From Eudorina sp. 2006-703-Eu-15 (Eukaryota; Chlorophyta; Chlorophyceae; Chlamydomonadales; Volvocaceae): a DNA stretch of 64,000 bases. The notes beneath the pieces are model-generated. The model was not told the origin of the DNA. It was given only the letters and a program-made list of their open reading frames with translations, and ran no database searches. The DNA lies in contig BDSI01000037.1 in the NCBI GenBank assembly GCA_003117195.1, positions 257,501-321,500 of the forward strand, written 5' to 3'. Shown here piece after piece: positions 1 to 10,120 of the stretch. Position 1 is the first letter of the stretch. Each line of letters opens with the position of its first letter. The position numbers and the translations under genes are program-made.

Positions 1-65
1 CCTTCTCTCGTACGTGAAGCAAAACATATACCGCAATGCATTCTGCTGTGCGTGGCGGGTCATTA

Positions 66-112
66 TTATTAGGATGTTACAGCGGACCCCCCGGGTCATC
101 ATCGGTGACAGC
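66..112 (+). repeat. Dispersed repeat A, copy 1
   Basis: Shares the string GATGTTACAGCGGACCCC followed by GGGTCAT and a CGGTGACAG tail with copies at 1431, 2247 and (inverted) 2696 and 50998. The core GACCC-CGC-GGGTC is self-complementary in most copies. Confidence 0.75.
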
Positions 113-180
113 CCCGGCGACAGCCGGTGGGTCATTACCAGAACACACACCGCCGACATCGTCGATCGCTGCCGGATGGG

Positions 181-221
181 GGTTTAGCTAGGGTTTAGGG
201 TTTGGGGTTTAGGGTTTAGGG
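181..221 (+). repeat. Interstitial telomere-type tract (TTTAGGG)
   Basis: About five degenerate TTTAGGG units, with variants GGTTTAGC and TTTGGGG. TTTAGGG is the plant-type telomere unit, also used by many chlorophycean algae, whereas Chlamydomonas reinhardtii uses TTTTAGGG. The tract is too short and too far inside the sequence to be a chromosome end; it is an interstitial or subtelomeric remnant. Confidence 0.75.
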
Positions 222-300
222 TCCGTGGTCGCAACTATCACAACGTCGCCTACGTCGCCAAGCACGCTGACCTGCTGTGTGCGTGCCTAGCTAGTAGCCA

Positions 301-342
301 CGCGCGCACGCACGCACACACACGCACGCACACACGCACGCA
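301..342. repeat. CA/CACG microsatellite
   Basis: Alternating purine-pyrimidine tract of CACG and CACA units. Low-complexity DNA with no coding signal. Confidence 0.85.
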
Positions 343-1430
343 GCCTTACTTACTTGCTTCGTTAGTGGAGGATGGATTAGATGGATGCACTCTGCGGTCT
401 ATATCTAGATATACAGTTGGCTAGCTAGGTTAGTTGTCGCAGAGCCGAGTCTCTTTATTATTTCGTTGCCATAAGTTCAATGAACGATTATCCTATGTAT
501 GGTATGGGTTTTGTGACCAATATATACCTCTTCCGTTGTTCGTTTTTCGGTCGAGCTATAGCCCTGTCCAGCCGCGCGCCCCAGCCTAGCCGCCGCTGAA
601 CGAAGGACGCCTGCATGCATGGCTACTACATAGTGGAGCGGAGTTCATTCCCTACCTATATATGTAGGCTGATGCGTAGCGAGCTATCGATCTACGTATC
701 ATGCATGCATGCGTCTTGCTTCGTTGGAACAAATAAAGTAACGATTATTAATGCGCAACACGCACGCATGCACGCAGGTAGTCAGTTTCGCCCCCGCTAC
801 ATGCTTTATTTGCCGCCTCGCGCGGCCTTCACAAATTGCGGACGAACGATTGACGAAGTACATACGTATGCATGGCCCATCTCAATACATTTAATAACAT
901 CGATGTAGATATTATATAGTTGCCTGCATCAACAGCTGGCCATCACGCAGATTGTATCCTGGAGATTTCGTCAGTCCGCCGTACTGGTGCAAACGTCGGC
1001 GATGACTGAAGCAGCCACAAGCAGCTTGTGGTGTCAGAATGCGAATTATTAATGCCTACCTGTTCGTATTATATTCTCATTGAATGCTTATGTAGGCATT
1101 GTACTGAAAAGCCGTGCCAAGCGATCGAACAAAACTAAACACAAATCATAAGTAGGTTTGCGGAGCTTCAGCTGCTGGGAAATAAAACCATATAAACTAA
1201 TGATATAACAGAAACAGCACAGCACACTATAATACATTATCAGCCATGTCGTACGTTTCCTGCATACGATTGAAGCCGTGCGCGCAGAAACCTACCTAAC
1301 GTCCATGATTTTGCATTATTGCGCGTTACAACCGATAACCAGGCAAGTAAATCCACTTACCTAGATCCCTCGGTTACAAACTCACATTGCAAAACGCACA
1401 GCCTCGCCGCCTAAGGTTCCAACCCATTGT

Positions 1431-1480
1431 TGTTAAGGATGTTACAGCGGACCCCGCAGGTCATCTATCGGTGACAGCCA
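1431..1480 (+). repeat. Dispersed repeat A, copy 2
   Basis: Contains GGATGTTACAGCGGACCCC, then GCAGGTCATC and CGGTGACAGCC, matching copy 1 with a few substitutions. Confidence 0.75.
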
Positions 1481-1960
1481 ACGGCGATAGCCGAGGCTTC
1501 CTCATCATACACTTCCGAAACGAACTGGCGCCACCATGGCGCTCCGGACAGGCTCGCTCCACAAGTGCACCGAAACACTTCCCTCGCCCACACTACCAGG
1601 GAACCAACCCTAATTGATGAGGCAATCTTAGGTGTATGTACGGCGACACGTACTATTACAGGAGGTATGCGTGGGCTGCACTGCACAGACGCGGTCATAG
1701 AGCAAGCGAGCGCCCATACGTATATGCATATAGCCTATGCGTGCAGGCAGTGATGCTAGCTAGTTCTCGATAAATTTGAGAAGTTTGTCTCAGGTAGGCA
1801 GACCTGTGTATGTGGGCAGATAGACAGGGTAAGAAGGGCAGTTAAAGAACAACACGCCCCCGCGCCTGCCTGCTGAATAAACAACTACAGTCCACTCGCT
1901 GCCGGGGAATGTACACGGCACAGGAGCCTGTCCAAGGCTCATAATTATTGAATGAATGAA

Positions 1961-1985
1961 CGTTACAGCGGACCCCAAAGGCATT
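1961..1985 (+). repeat. Dispersed repeat A, partial copy 3
   Basis: Keeps CGTTACAGCGGACCCC preceded by GAATGAATGAA. An inverted relative with the same GAATGA prefix lies at 2644-2680, so the two could be ends of one older element of about 0.7 kb. Confidence 0.55.
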
Positions 1986-2246
1986 ATACGAACCCAAGGA
2001 TCCCATGCCCGTGCGCCATAACTTCTTGCAGCCCTTGTACGTACGGGTAGGTGCTTGCTTGTCTGCTTGACGGATGATAGCATGCATACGAGCGATACAC
2101 ACAGCAGGAAGCCGTCCCCCTCATCAGCGGATGGTTAGCTAGGTTAGCTATGGCTGGTCCCCATGAACGGGGCGGGTTGGGTGTGTAGATATATGGATGG
2201 AATGGGTGCGGGGTGCGTGTGCTTCAGTGCGCTTGTATGTGGAGCC

Positions 2247-2292
2247 TTATTATTAGGATGTTACAGCGGACCCCGCGGGTCATCGGTGACAG
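2247..2292 (+). repeat. Dispersed repeat A, copy 4
   Basis: Near-consensus copy: TTATTATTAGGATGTTACAG, then CGGACCCCGCGGGTCATCGG and TGACAGG. Its core is a 13-bp near-palindrome. Confidence 0.8.
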
Positions 2293-2643
2293 GCCCTCGG
2301 TGGAGCCTGCTGTGCGGTGCGCCAAGGTGACGTACTAGACGCACGCGATTGATGACGCGACTTCGTTTTGGCTGTATGTGTGTGGTGCGTATGGAGCTAA
2401 TTGAGCGAGCGAGGCTACATACGGCCGCTGTTGTGCCTGTCTATCCCTTTATTTGGTAGTGTTGCCCCACTGTGCGCCTCTGCAAGTCTGCATAGCTGCC
2501 TGCTTAGGTGGCTGTCTGGGTGGGGTTGTGGACCTACCTCTGTGTTTATATATGTATTCGAGGCGTTGAGGTGTGGAGTGTCTTACCGCCTTGTCGGCGG
2601 TGGGGCCTGCTGGGGCTTGCAATGACATACACCATTGATCCCT

Positions 2644-2680
2644 TTTCGGCGGGGTCCTCTGTAACGCTCATTCATTCATT
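2644..2680 (-). repeat. Dispersed repeat A, inverted copy 5
   Basis: Reverse complement reads GAATGAGCGTTACAGAGGAC followed by CCCGCCG, an inverted match to partial copy 3. Confidence 0.55.
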
Positions 2681-2695
2681 CGTTCATACGGCCGT

Positions 2696-2735
2696 CACTG
2701 ATGACCCGCGGGGTCCACTGCTGTATGAAACATCA
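2696..2735 (-). repeat. Dispersed repeat A, inverted copy 6
   Basis: Reverse complement contains GATGTTTCATACAGCAGTGG and ACCCCGCGGGTCATCAG. The core is conserved; the flank has drifted by small insertions. Confidence 0.6.
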
Positions 2736-3350
2736 TGGTTTGCGACTTAGATTCGTACGGCAGGAGAGAAGCGTATAGTTTCTATGCTAGGTTCTGAACG
2801 GCAGCCTTTCGGCTGACGGTTGTTCGTTATGCCCCGGTGATCCGCCGGGTCACACCAGTACTCCGATATACACTTGGGAGCTCGCGCTGTTCGGCATTCT
2901 GCATGCCTTCACTTTACGATCTTTGCTAGCTGTTCGCTAACGTTTCCCGCCCGCCGCACCCCCCCCGGCAGAGTACGTAGGCAGAGACGGCAGTGACTTC
3001 GGCGGACTATCTGCAGGACTGGAGAAGCCAAGCACGCCTGGCGCATCAAACTACGTAGCCACTGCTAGCTGTGGAGTTCCTCCATCCTGCGGAGAGCGCC
3101 GTGCGTTGCGTGCCTAGCTAGGTGCCTTGCATGCCCCGCGGGGTAGTTGGTCGCCGAGGTGCCGCGGGCTATTGTTGGTATAGACGGTAGGTATAGAGCT
3201 ATGGTTGCGAGGCCCAGTTGCTCGGGTGTGTTATTTATTAAGCAGGCAGGAGTGCGTGACATGCGCGGGGCCGAGTGGCGCCCGCGCGGGTGTGTATGTG
3301 TATGTATGTGTATGTGTATGTGGCCGACTCCTGTCGTTGCACCGCCTGTA

Positions 3351-3403
3351 TGTAACACGAGGCTGAAAAGCGCACTTGATGCTAAGGGGCTCGAATTCCT
3401 GTT
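3351..3403 (+). repeat. Dispersed repeat B, copy 1
   Basis: A 53-bp unit starting TGTAACACGAGGCTGAAAAG and ending CTCGAATTCCTGTT. It is repeated 300 bp downstream with one clear substitution (GGGGCTCG against GGGACTCG). Confidence 0.85.
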
Positions 3404-3651
3404 TCACTCTTCCCCCCCCTTGGAGCGAACGTCCTCGGGCGACTACAGGCCGATCTATGATATCCGTCGTAGCTCCGAATGGAGGGCCTTGGTTTGTAAG
3501 GGCTGGTGAGTATCGCCTTCCCGGAGAATATCCACCTTCAGGTGGGGATAGAGCGAGAATCAACGAAGTGTGCCTCGAGTGCGCCAGTCCGTTGCTTTTG
3601 GGGTGTGATGACCTCCGGGACCTTAGCCTCCTGGCAATTCGCACGCACCAA

Positions 3652-3703
3652 TGTAACACGAGGCTGAAAAGCGCACTTGATGCTAAGGGACTCGAATTCC
3701 TGT
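3652..3703 (+). repeat. Dispersed repeat B, copy 2
   Basis: Direct copy of the unit at 3351. An 11-bp inverted remnant (GCCTCGTGTTA) lies at 3911-3921, suggesting part of a larger nested mobile sequence. Confidence 0.85.
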
Positions 3704-5706
3704 TACACCGCCGGTGCTGTGCTCGGGTGTGTCCATACATATCAGCGTGTTTTTGAACGATGGCGCCTGTGGCGCCTGGACCGCGCTTTTTTGTGCGCGC
3801 GCTTGGCATGTGGTCGCTTTATTTGCGCCCAGCAGATAGCGTATAGAGCTGCAATGTAAAGGCCCAAATCCCAAGCCGCGCGCTGTGTTGCCACCATTCC
3901 CGGCGCCGGAGCCTCGTGTTAGACAGCACAATAGAAGCTAAGGCTTGAGTTCAGAAATATTAATAACAACAGCCCGCCGCCGCAGCGGCTACAGCAATGT
4001 GCGACAGTATGTTTAGAAACGTCACATATGTATGGGCGATGTGATTGGTTTTGGCTTGTGTGGACGGCGACCTACCTACCCGCCGCACGCATGCACCGGC
4101 GGCGGGCAGACAACGGGCTTTATTTGTGAGAACCAGTCATGCGTGCAATTGGAAATAAATGTGTATCATGCATATGTATGGAACACTTCCATGACTTCAT
4201 GCACGGCTTTGTACCTGTTAAATCATGAATGCAAATTCATCCTTGAACGAAAGTAAAATATGTACGTATTTAGATCCAATGCGCATGCATGCTGCATACG
4301 CTACATACGGACGTACATTTAATCGATTGCCAGCAGACCTGAAATCAGGGCGGAAGCGAATTCGCTTAGGTTCTCCTATTTATATGAGAACAGGAAGGTT
4401 GGCGAGGGTTCGTGCAACAAGTTGCCTGACGGGCGCCTAGGACGAACGCGGAACGCCTACGATTGTCGCCGTCTACAATAGTTGGCCTTGACCCTGCTGG
4501 CTGGGAGCAATTCGTCTGGCAGAGCCGCGATCCGTCCAATCCCTACGTCTCTGCTTGTGTTGGCATTGCGACACAATGCTATGAAACGGACCTAATTACA
4601 AAGCGTGCGAATAATATTTTTGCGCGCGGTATGGTGACTAGCAGCGTACGGTGCTGTACTTATGCGATTCCTCATCACGGTCATCTACCAGAGCGACGTG
4701 TAGGCTCCAGAAAGGGACGGTTTCTCAAACCATGACCCATTTTATTTGTTAATAGATGCAGTCAAAGGCAAAGTCGCAGTTCAGGACTACTGTCGTCCTT
4801 ACTTAATAGTATTGACGTGGTAGCGTCGCCGCCAGGCACAAGCAAATACGCAATCCTTGATTCTTTGACAAGTCAATCAAAATTACTTCGGGGCTATGTG
4901 GAAGTTGGATTCTCTTCTGAAAGCATTTGTGCCTGATCACTCACGACTGGAAATCCCCATGAGAACATGAGAATTGCATTTTTATAAGCCTTTCAAACCC
5001 ATTACTTAACCGTATTCAATAAAAGTCGCGCAGTAAAACCTAACACTACAAAATGTGAGTGTGTAAGGTAGGACCGTGTAGACGAACAAATTCCACGAGT
5101 TGTAATGAACGATTCGATAGCAAAAATTGCAGCATGTCGTTCTAAGAATTTTATTAATGCGATTGCAATGCAAAGATTGGGAAATCGTCCAAGCAAATGT
5201 TCCGTTTTGTCCTAACGTCATCACCGGTAGTCATGTAGCACACGTCGGGTTGTATATCGACTTCCCCATGACCAAAGTGTATTCAAGTATATTCCATATG
5301 GAACTGTAATCCAGGCGCATCCATCGCCTGCGATAGACTTGGTTTGTAAACCTTATACGATCTGCTTCGCCGCACGTCGTCTGCTTGTCCTTCGAATAAA
5401 AGAGCACATGCGCTATTTCATTTTGTTAGACCTTATTTCAAGGTAACTGTGAGTATTATGAGTCTCCCTTAACGAAAAGAGGCCCTCATCCCATCCAACT
5501 ACCAGCTTTATCGCTACCCGGTTACACAATATCATCAAATAGACATTGTGCGCGTTGTTATTCAATTCAGTTTGTTTACAGCTTGGTGATTGCTCCTGGG
5601 CCTTTCCTTTGGGCAGTCTCGGCTGGCAGTACTGCGGTCGCTCGCTCGGAGAGAATAGTTACTAGCATTGTTCGAATAGATTCCCTGCCTTCAAATTTAG
5701 AGCAAG

Positions 5707-8700
5707 ATGTACAACCATCTGCTCCAGTCGACAGGCGAAGGCGGTCTGATTCCGCTTATGTACCCCGCCTCACTTTACGGAGCAACCACCGGAGGCGAGA
5801 CACCAGCTGCTTCGATACTTCATCAAATTCAACTAGGGCAGCAGCAAAGCGGGCTGGTTCTAGGTCCAACGTCTTTGGTCGGACTGCCGCAACACCAGCA
5901 ACAGCAGCTAGCAACAATTGGAAGCACAAATATTATAAGCGGATCACCAACGGCTTCATATCAAGCATCGCAACACGCTTTCGTGCAGCGGGTTGCCTCG
6001 AATCCTGGAGGTGGCCCGACTGCTGCCGCCTTGCTTGGCGCAGCGGGCTCCACCCAAGTCGTCGATACCGCGACCGCTTCCCCCGCATCCGTTGTCGGGC
6101 CGCTTCCACTTATGACAGTGCCGACCACAGGCGGTACGAGTGCCAACCCTGACAGTCAGTACGTCATCAACCTGCAACAACATCAGCAACAGCAGGCACC
6201 GCTGCAGCAACTGCCTATCCATTTGGCTGATCTGCAGCTGCATCAGCAGCAACAGCAGGTCCTGCAACAACAGCAATTCTTGATGAGCTACGGTGGTCTG
6301 CAAATTGACCAACAGCAACAACAGCAACAGGCGCCAATGATGTCCAAACGGCAGCAGCAGCAGCTGCAGCAGCAGCAGCAGTTGGCTCAGCTGCAGCTGC
6401 AGCAACAGCAACAGCAGCAACAACCGTATCAGTTGATTTTGGAACTGCCGAAACAGCAGCAGCAGCAGCAGCGGCAGCAGGAACAGCAGCAGGGGTTCAC
6501 TTTCGCTGGTCAACAGCTGCAGGTCCAGCAGCCAAGCCTGCTGCAGCAGCGGTCGGTACAGCAAATCCAGCAGCCAAGCCTGCCGCAGCAGCGATCGGTA
6601 CAGCAAATCCAGCGGGCACAGCAGGCCCCGCCGACCCAGTATTCACATCAGCTGTGGGTGCACGTCCAGCAGCAACAAACTACTCCAAGCAGTGCCTTCC
6701 TGTTGCAGAGAAAGCAGCAGGGGCAGCAGAGCCGTGAGGACCACCACCAGCAACAACAACGGCAGGGTCAGTTGATACCACAGACTGAGTGGCAGCAAGA
6801 GCTGCAGCAGCAGCCGCAGCAGTGGCTACACCCTTCTGGGCAGGCACAACAGTCGCCGCAGCTGCCGCAGCAGCAGACCCTGACATGGCAGCAGGATCAG
6901 GCACATGCTCGTGTTCAGATGCAACAGCAGCAGATTCAGTCACAGCAGCAGCACCAGAAGCAGCAGCAGCAGCTGGCTCTGCAGCAGACACCACAGCAGC
7001 AACTGCTGAACCAGCATGCACCTCCACAGCCGCAGTCAGCATCTCAGCTGCAGCGTGGCTCCCATCGTGCCGCGTCCACAACACCCGCAATACAACAGGC
7101 TGCTGGGCGGCACTTCTCGGATGCCACCCCACTGCAGCCAACTTTGCCCACATCTGTTGGTGGGACCACCCGGGTGGTGACTGTGGGCACTGTCGACACC
7201 AAGGCACCATCGGGAACTGGGGTCATCGGGCACCCAACAGCACCACAGCAGCCGAGTTCCACAGCAACAGGGCGCGGGAAGGTTGCTGGCGCTGCTAGTG
7301 GAGTAGTCGCTGCCGCAACAGGGGACATGGGACCTGCTGGTTCAAGCACGGGTGGTGGCTTGCCAGCTCAGCAGCAGCAACCGCAGCAGCAGCTAAATCA
7401 GCCACAGCAGCAGCCTCAGCAGCGGCAGGGCGCTGCATCCGCGCAGCAGGCAGAGGAGGAGGGCTCCCCCTCCACCTACCGGGCCCTAATCGATTGGCGG
7501 CTCACCTTCACATCGACCGTCATGCCTTACGAGGTGCTGCCGCCGGGTCACCCATCCAAGGGTGTGGAAGGCCTGCAGGAGCTGCGGCTGGGGGCGCTGG
7601 AAGTGCTGTTGGCGGAGACACCAGACGCCGCCAATGCTGCAGTGGAGGTGCTTCTGTCCCGGATGTGGGATGGTGAGCAAATCGCATGGCTGTCCTACCT
7701 CAATGGCATTCATGAACGGGCGTGCCTGCTGTGTGTGCACCCAACAGGGACACGGTGCATGGGGTCAGCGTACATCCATCCAGTTGGGCCGGATGATTCT
7801 TCTCCGGTGTAATTTGCAGCTAGGACTGGGCTCCCGTGTCGTTGCTTGCCTGTTCATCCAGCTCTACCACACATACACACATTCACACACATGCCGCGTC
7901 TGTGTGTGATGCGTGATTCCCCGGCCCACCCCGGACCTATCGCATATATACATGCTTGCAGGTGTCGTGGCTATGGACATGGAGTGGAAGCCGGACACCG
8001 CGCGGGGTGACTCGAACCCCGTCGCTCTGCTGCAGCTGTCGTCTGCCGGGCTGGTGGTGGTGGTGCGCACGTTGGCGTGTGGGCTGCCGGAGGCCTTCCG
8101 CAGGGGCTTAATGGAGGACAGCGACATTGAGCTGGTGGTGGCGGGCTGGACCACCAACGACGAGCGCAAGTTCGAGGAGAGCTTCGGCCTGCAGACCTTC
8201 TGGTGCGCGGCTGGGCTGCTGTACATGTATCTATCTAGCCGTATGCATGCTCATCATTTGGCATAGCATGCATAAAGCCGTACACACGCACGCACAAAGC
8301 CGCCGCTATTTTCAATCATGTTGTGCGTGTCCGCTCCTGCTGCCTGCCTGCTGGTCATCATACATGCATTTCGCTAGGTCTTGCTCATTGATGGTTGCTC
8401 AATGTGTATGAGCATGCATGATAGCACGCCACGCCACGCCATGCCATGCCATGCCATGCCCTGCTTCAGGTGCCGCATCACGGACATCCAAAAGGTCGCA
8501 AAGGCGTGCGGCCACTCCAAGACCGGTGTACGGGCGTTGGTGCAGGCGGTACTGGAGCCGTCCGTGGGCATGCCCAAAAGCAAGGTAATGCAGTGCGGAC
8601 GAGACAAGGGTTCGTACCTACCTACCTACATATATAGTATAGAAGTGTCGCAAACAAAACATACATATGTGAGTACTACTTAATGTGAGCACGCAGATGG

Positions 8701-9688
8701 ATAGATGCGTATAGATAGAAACCCCAGAACGCTGCTGGGGTTTATTTGTAGATGCTGAGCGAGCAGCGGGGGCATGCATTTGGCAGGGGGCAGGTGTACA
8801 GCTTCCGCGGTAGGAATGATGTATGGGTTATTACGTACATACAAAATAACTGACGTTGTTTATTGTCAACAGGGCCATCTAAGAAGCAATCCCGTGGGCT
8901 CCGGGGGTCCCGCTGGCCCCGGGGGCCCCCCGGGGGGCCCAGCGGGCCATCTAATAAGTAATCCCGTCGCCGATTGACAGACAGATGTTCGTCCTCGCTC
9001 CATGCATGTCTGCATGCATCCATCCATCCCTGCATCCATCCGCAGAAAGTCACGACGTCAGATTGGAGCGCCCCCACCTTGCAGCCCGAGCAGCTTAAGT
9101 ACGCAGTCCTGGACGCCGCGGTGGGTAGTCGGACAGCGCGCTCACTTATTAATCGTGCGTACATACGCAGTAAATTGCATGGCTGGGCTGGTATGTATAT
9201 CTCTGCAGTCGGGCGCAGCTGCTGGTTAGGTAGCATGCATGTCGCATCGTGTTTCGTTGATGGCGGGAGGGAACACTCCAGCGCGTCCCGCGCGCCGCCG
9301 CCCGCTGTTCCCCACCTTCCGTGATCATGGTACTCATGCGAACCCCTGCTTGTTATCATAAATAATAAATTGTGAGCAATATATTTATAGCTACCACTTG
9401 GTTGCTCGAGCTTACTTCATCTAGTTATCCGTCCGTACCGACCGCACCCGAGCGAATATGCATGCCGGCTGATTACTGCCTCCCTACGTAATAATTATGT
9501 AGCGCGCGGCGGGGGGTTCATTCGTTGCGGGGCGGCTGCGCTCAGCCCAATAACGCCCAGTAGATATATAGTACAGCGATGTACGAGGCTCGTCACCAAC
9601 GATACCGCTCACCGTACATTCGTACTTGATCCATTATTGCACGCAGTGCACCGAGCATGTGTTCCGCTGCCTGGAGGCAAGGTTTTAA
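5707..9688 (+). CDS. Gln-rich protein with RNase D/WRN-type 3'-5' exonuclease domain
   Basis: Inferred exons 5707-7672, 7962-8202, 8470-8584, 9046-9120 and 9647-9688 join in phase to about 812 aa. An in-frame TAG lies two codons before the ATG. Residues 150-600 are dominated by Gln, with runs such as QQQQQQQQ and a duplicated segment around SVQQIQQPSLPQQR. The C-terminal 170 residues match the DEDD exonuclease fold. Exo I is DMEW (Asp661, Glu663), Exo II is WTTND with Asp722, and Exo III is YAVLD (Tyr793, Asp797), so it is the DEDDy subclass. Such enzymes remove nucleotides from DNA or RNA 3' ends; the substrate here cannot be told. There is no helicase or HRDC domain, so it resembles WRN-exonuclease-like proteins rather than full RecQ. 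The 13-residue last exon is short, but the fold's final helix fits. Domain confidence is high; exact splice sites are good but untested. Confidence 0.82.
8428..8462 (+). repeat. CCATG pentanucleotide microsatellite in exonuclease intron 2
   Basis: Repeats of CCACG then CCATG run almost up to the 3' splice site at 8469. Confidence 0.85.
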
Positions 9689-10115
9689 TAACAACGAACG
9701 CGGCGCGCGTAGATAGCCAAGCGATCGGCGAGCAGATCGGGGAGCGAGCGAACGAACGACGGCGGGGCATGCACGCGGCAGGCGGCGGCGTACGTCGTGT
9801 GATGATGATGAGCGGGTGCGCGAGCGAGGACGACGGACGGAAGTATCCTCGCACCCCTGCTCGCTTGATTGCTCGCTCGTGCTTCGCTGGCTTACCAGCC
9901 AGCAGCTCCCCTACCTTACTTACTTCCGCCATCCAGTCAGCAGCGAGCAGCGGTGATTCGCGGGCCCGCCCAGCCGCCATCTATCTATCTAGCTACGCAT
10001 GTATGGACGGGCGGAGGGCGCCGGCGCATGGCAGCAGCCCACATCGACAGCTAGCTACCCTCTATCTGCTGCTGCTGCTAACAAACATTTTCGTGAATGG
10101 CGCTGGACAAGCAAG

Positions 10116-10120
10116 TGTAA
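10116..10120 (+). terminator. Candidate poly(A) signal TGTAA for the exonuclease gene
   Basis: TGTAA, the usual polyadenylation signal of volvocine algae, occurs about 430 nt after the stop codon in the sense strand. It is the first clear match I noticed downstream. Confidence 0.4.

Larger units (their letters stand above)
1..5706. other. Gene-poor, repeat-rich 5' flank
   Basis: I see no supportable gene here. Open frames are short, unrelated to known families and run through simple repeats. The first 4 kb carries a telomere-like tract, CA/CG microsatellite, several copies of a repeat with a GGACCCCGCGGGTC core, and a duplicated 53-bp unit. Roughly 3.95-5.6 kb is clearly more AT-rich than the rest of the window. 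It may include the promoter and 5' UTR of the exonuclease gene that starts at 5707, but no TATA box or start site could be assigned with confidence. Confidence 0.6.

Noticed and set aside
181..221. Functional telomere at the window edge
   Set aside because: Only about five degenerate units and more than 60 kb of ordinary sequence follow; 180 bp of non-telomeric DNA lies to its left.
4463..4735. 90-codon frame in the AT-richer zone before the exonuclease gene
   Set aside because: Non-repetitive but no recognisable family, and no phase-compatible junction to the downstream ATG, which has an in-frame stop just upstream.
5956..6606. 216-codon minus-strand Leu-rich frame resembling a membrane protein
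   Set aside because: Reverse complement of CAG/CAA Gln codons gives CTG/TTG Leu codons; not a real membrane protein.
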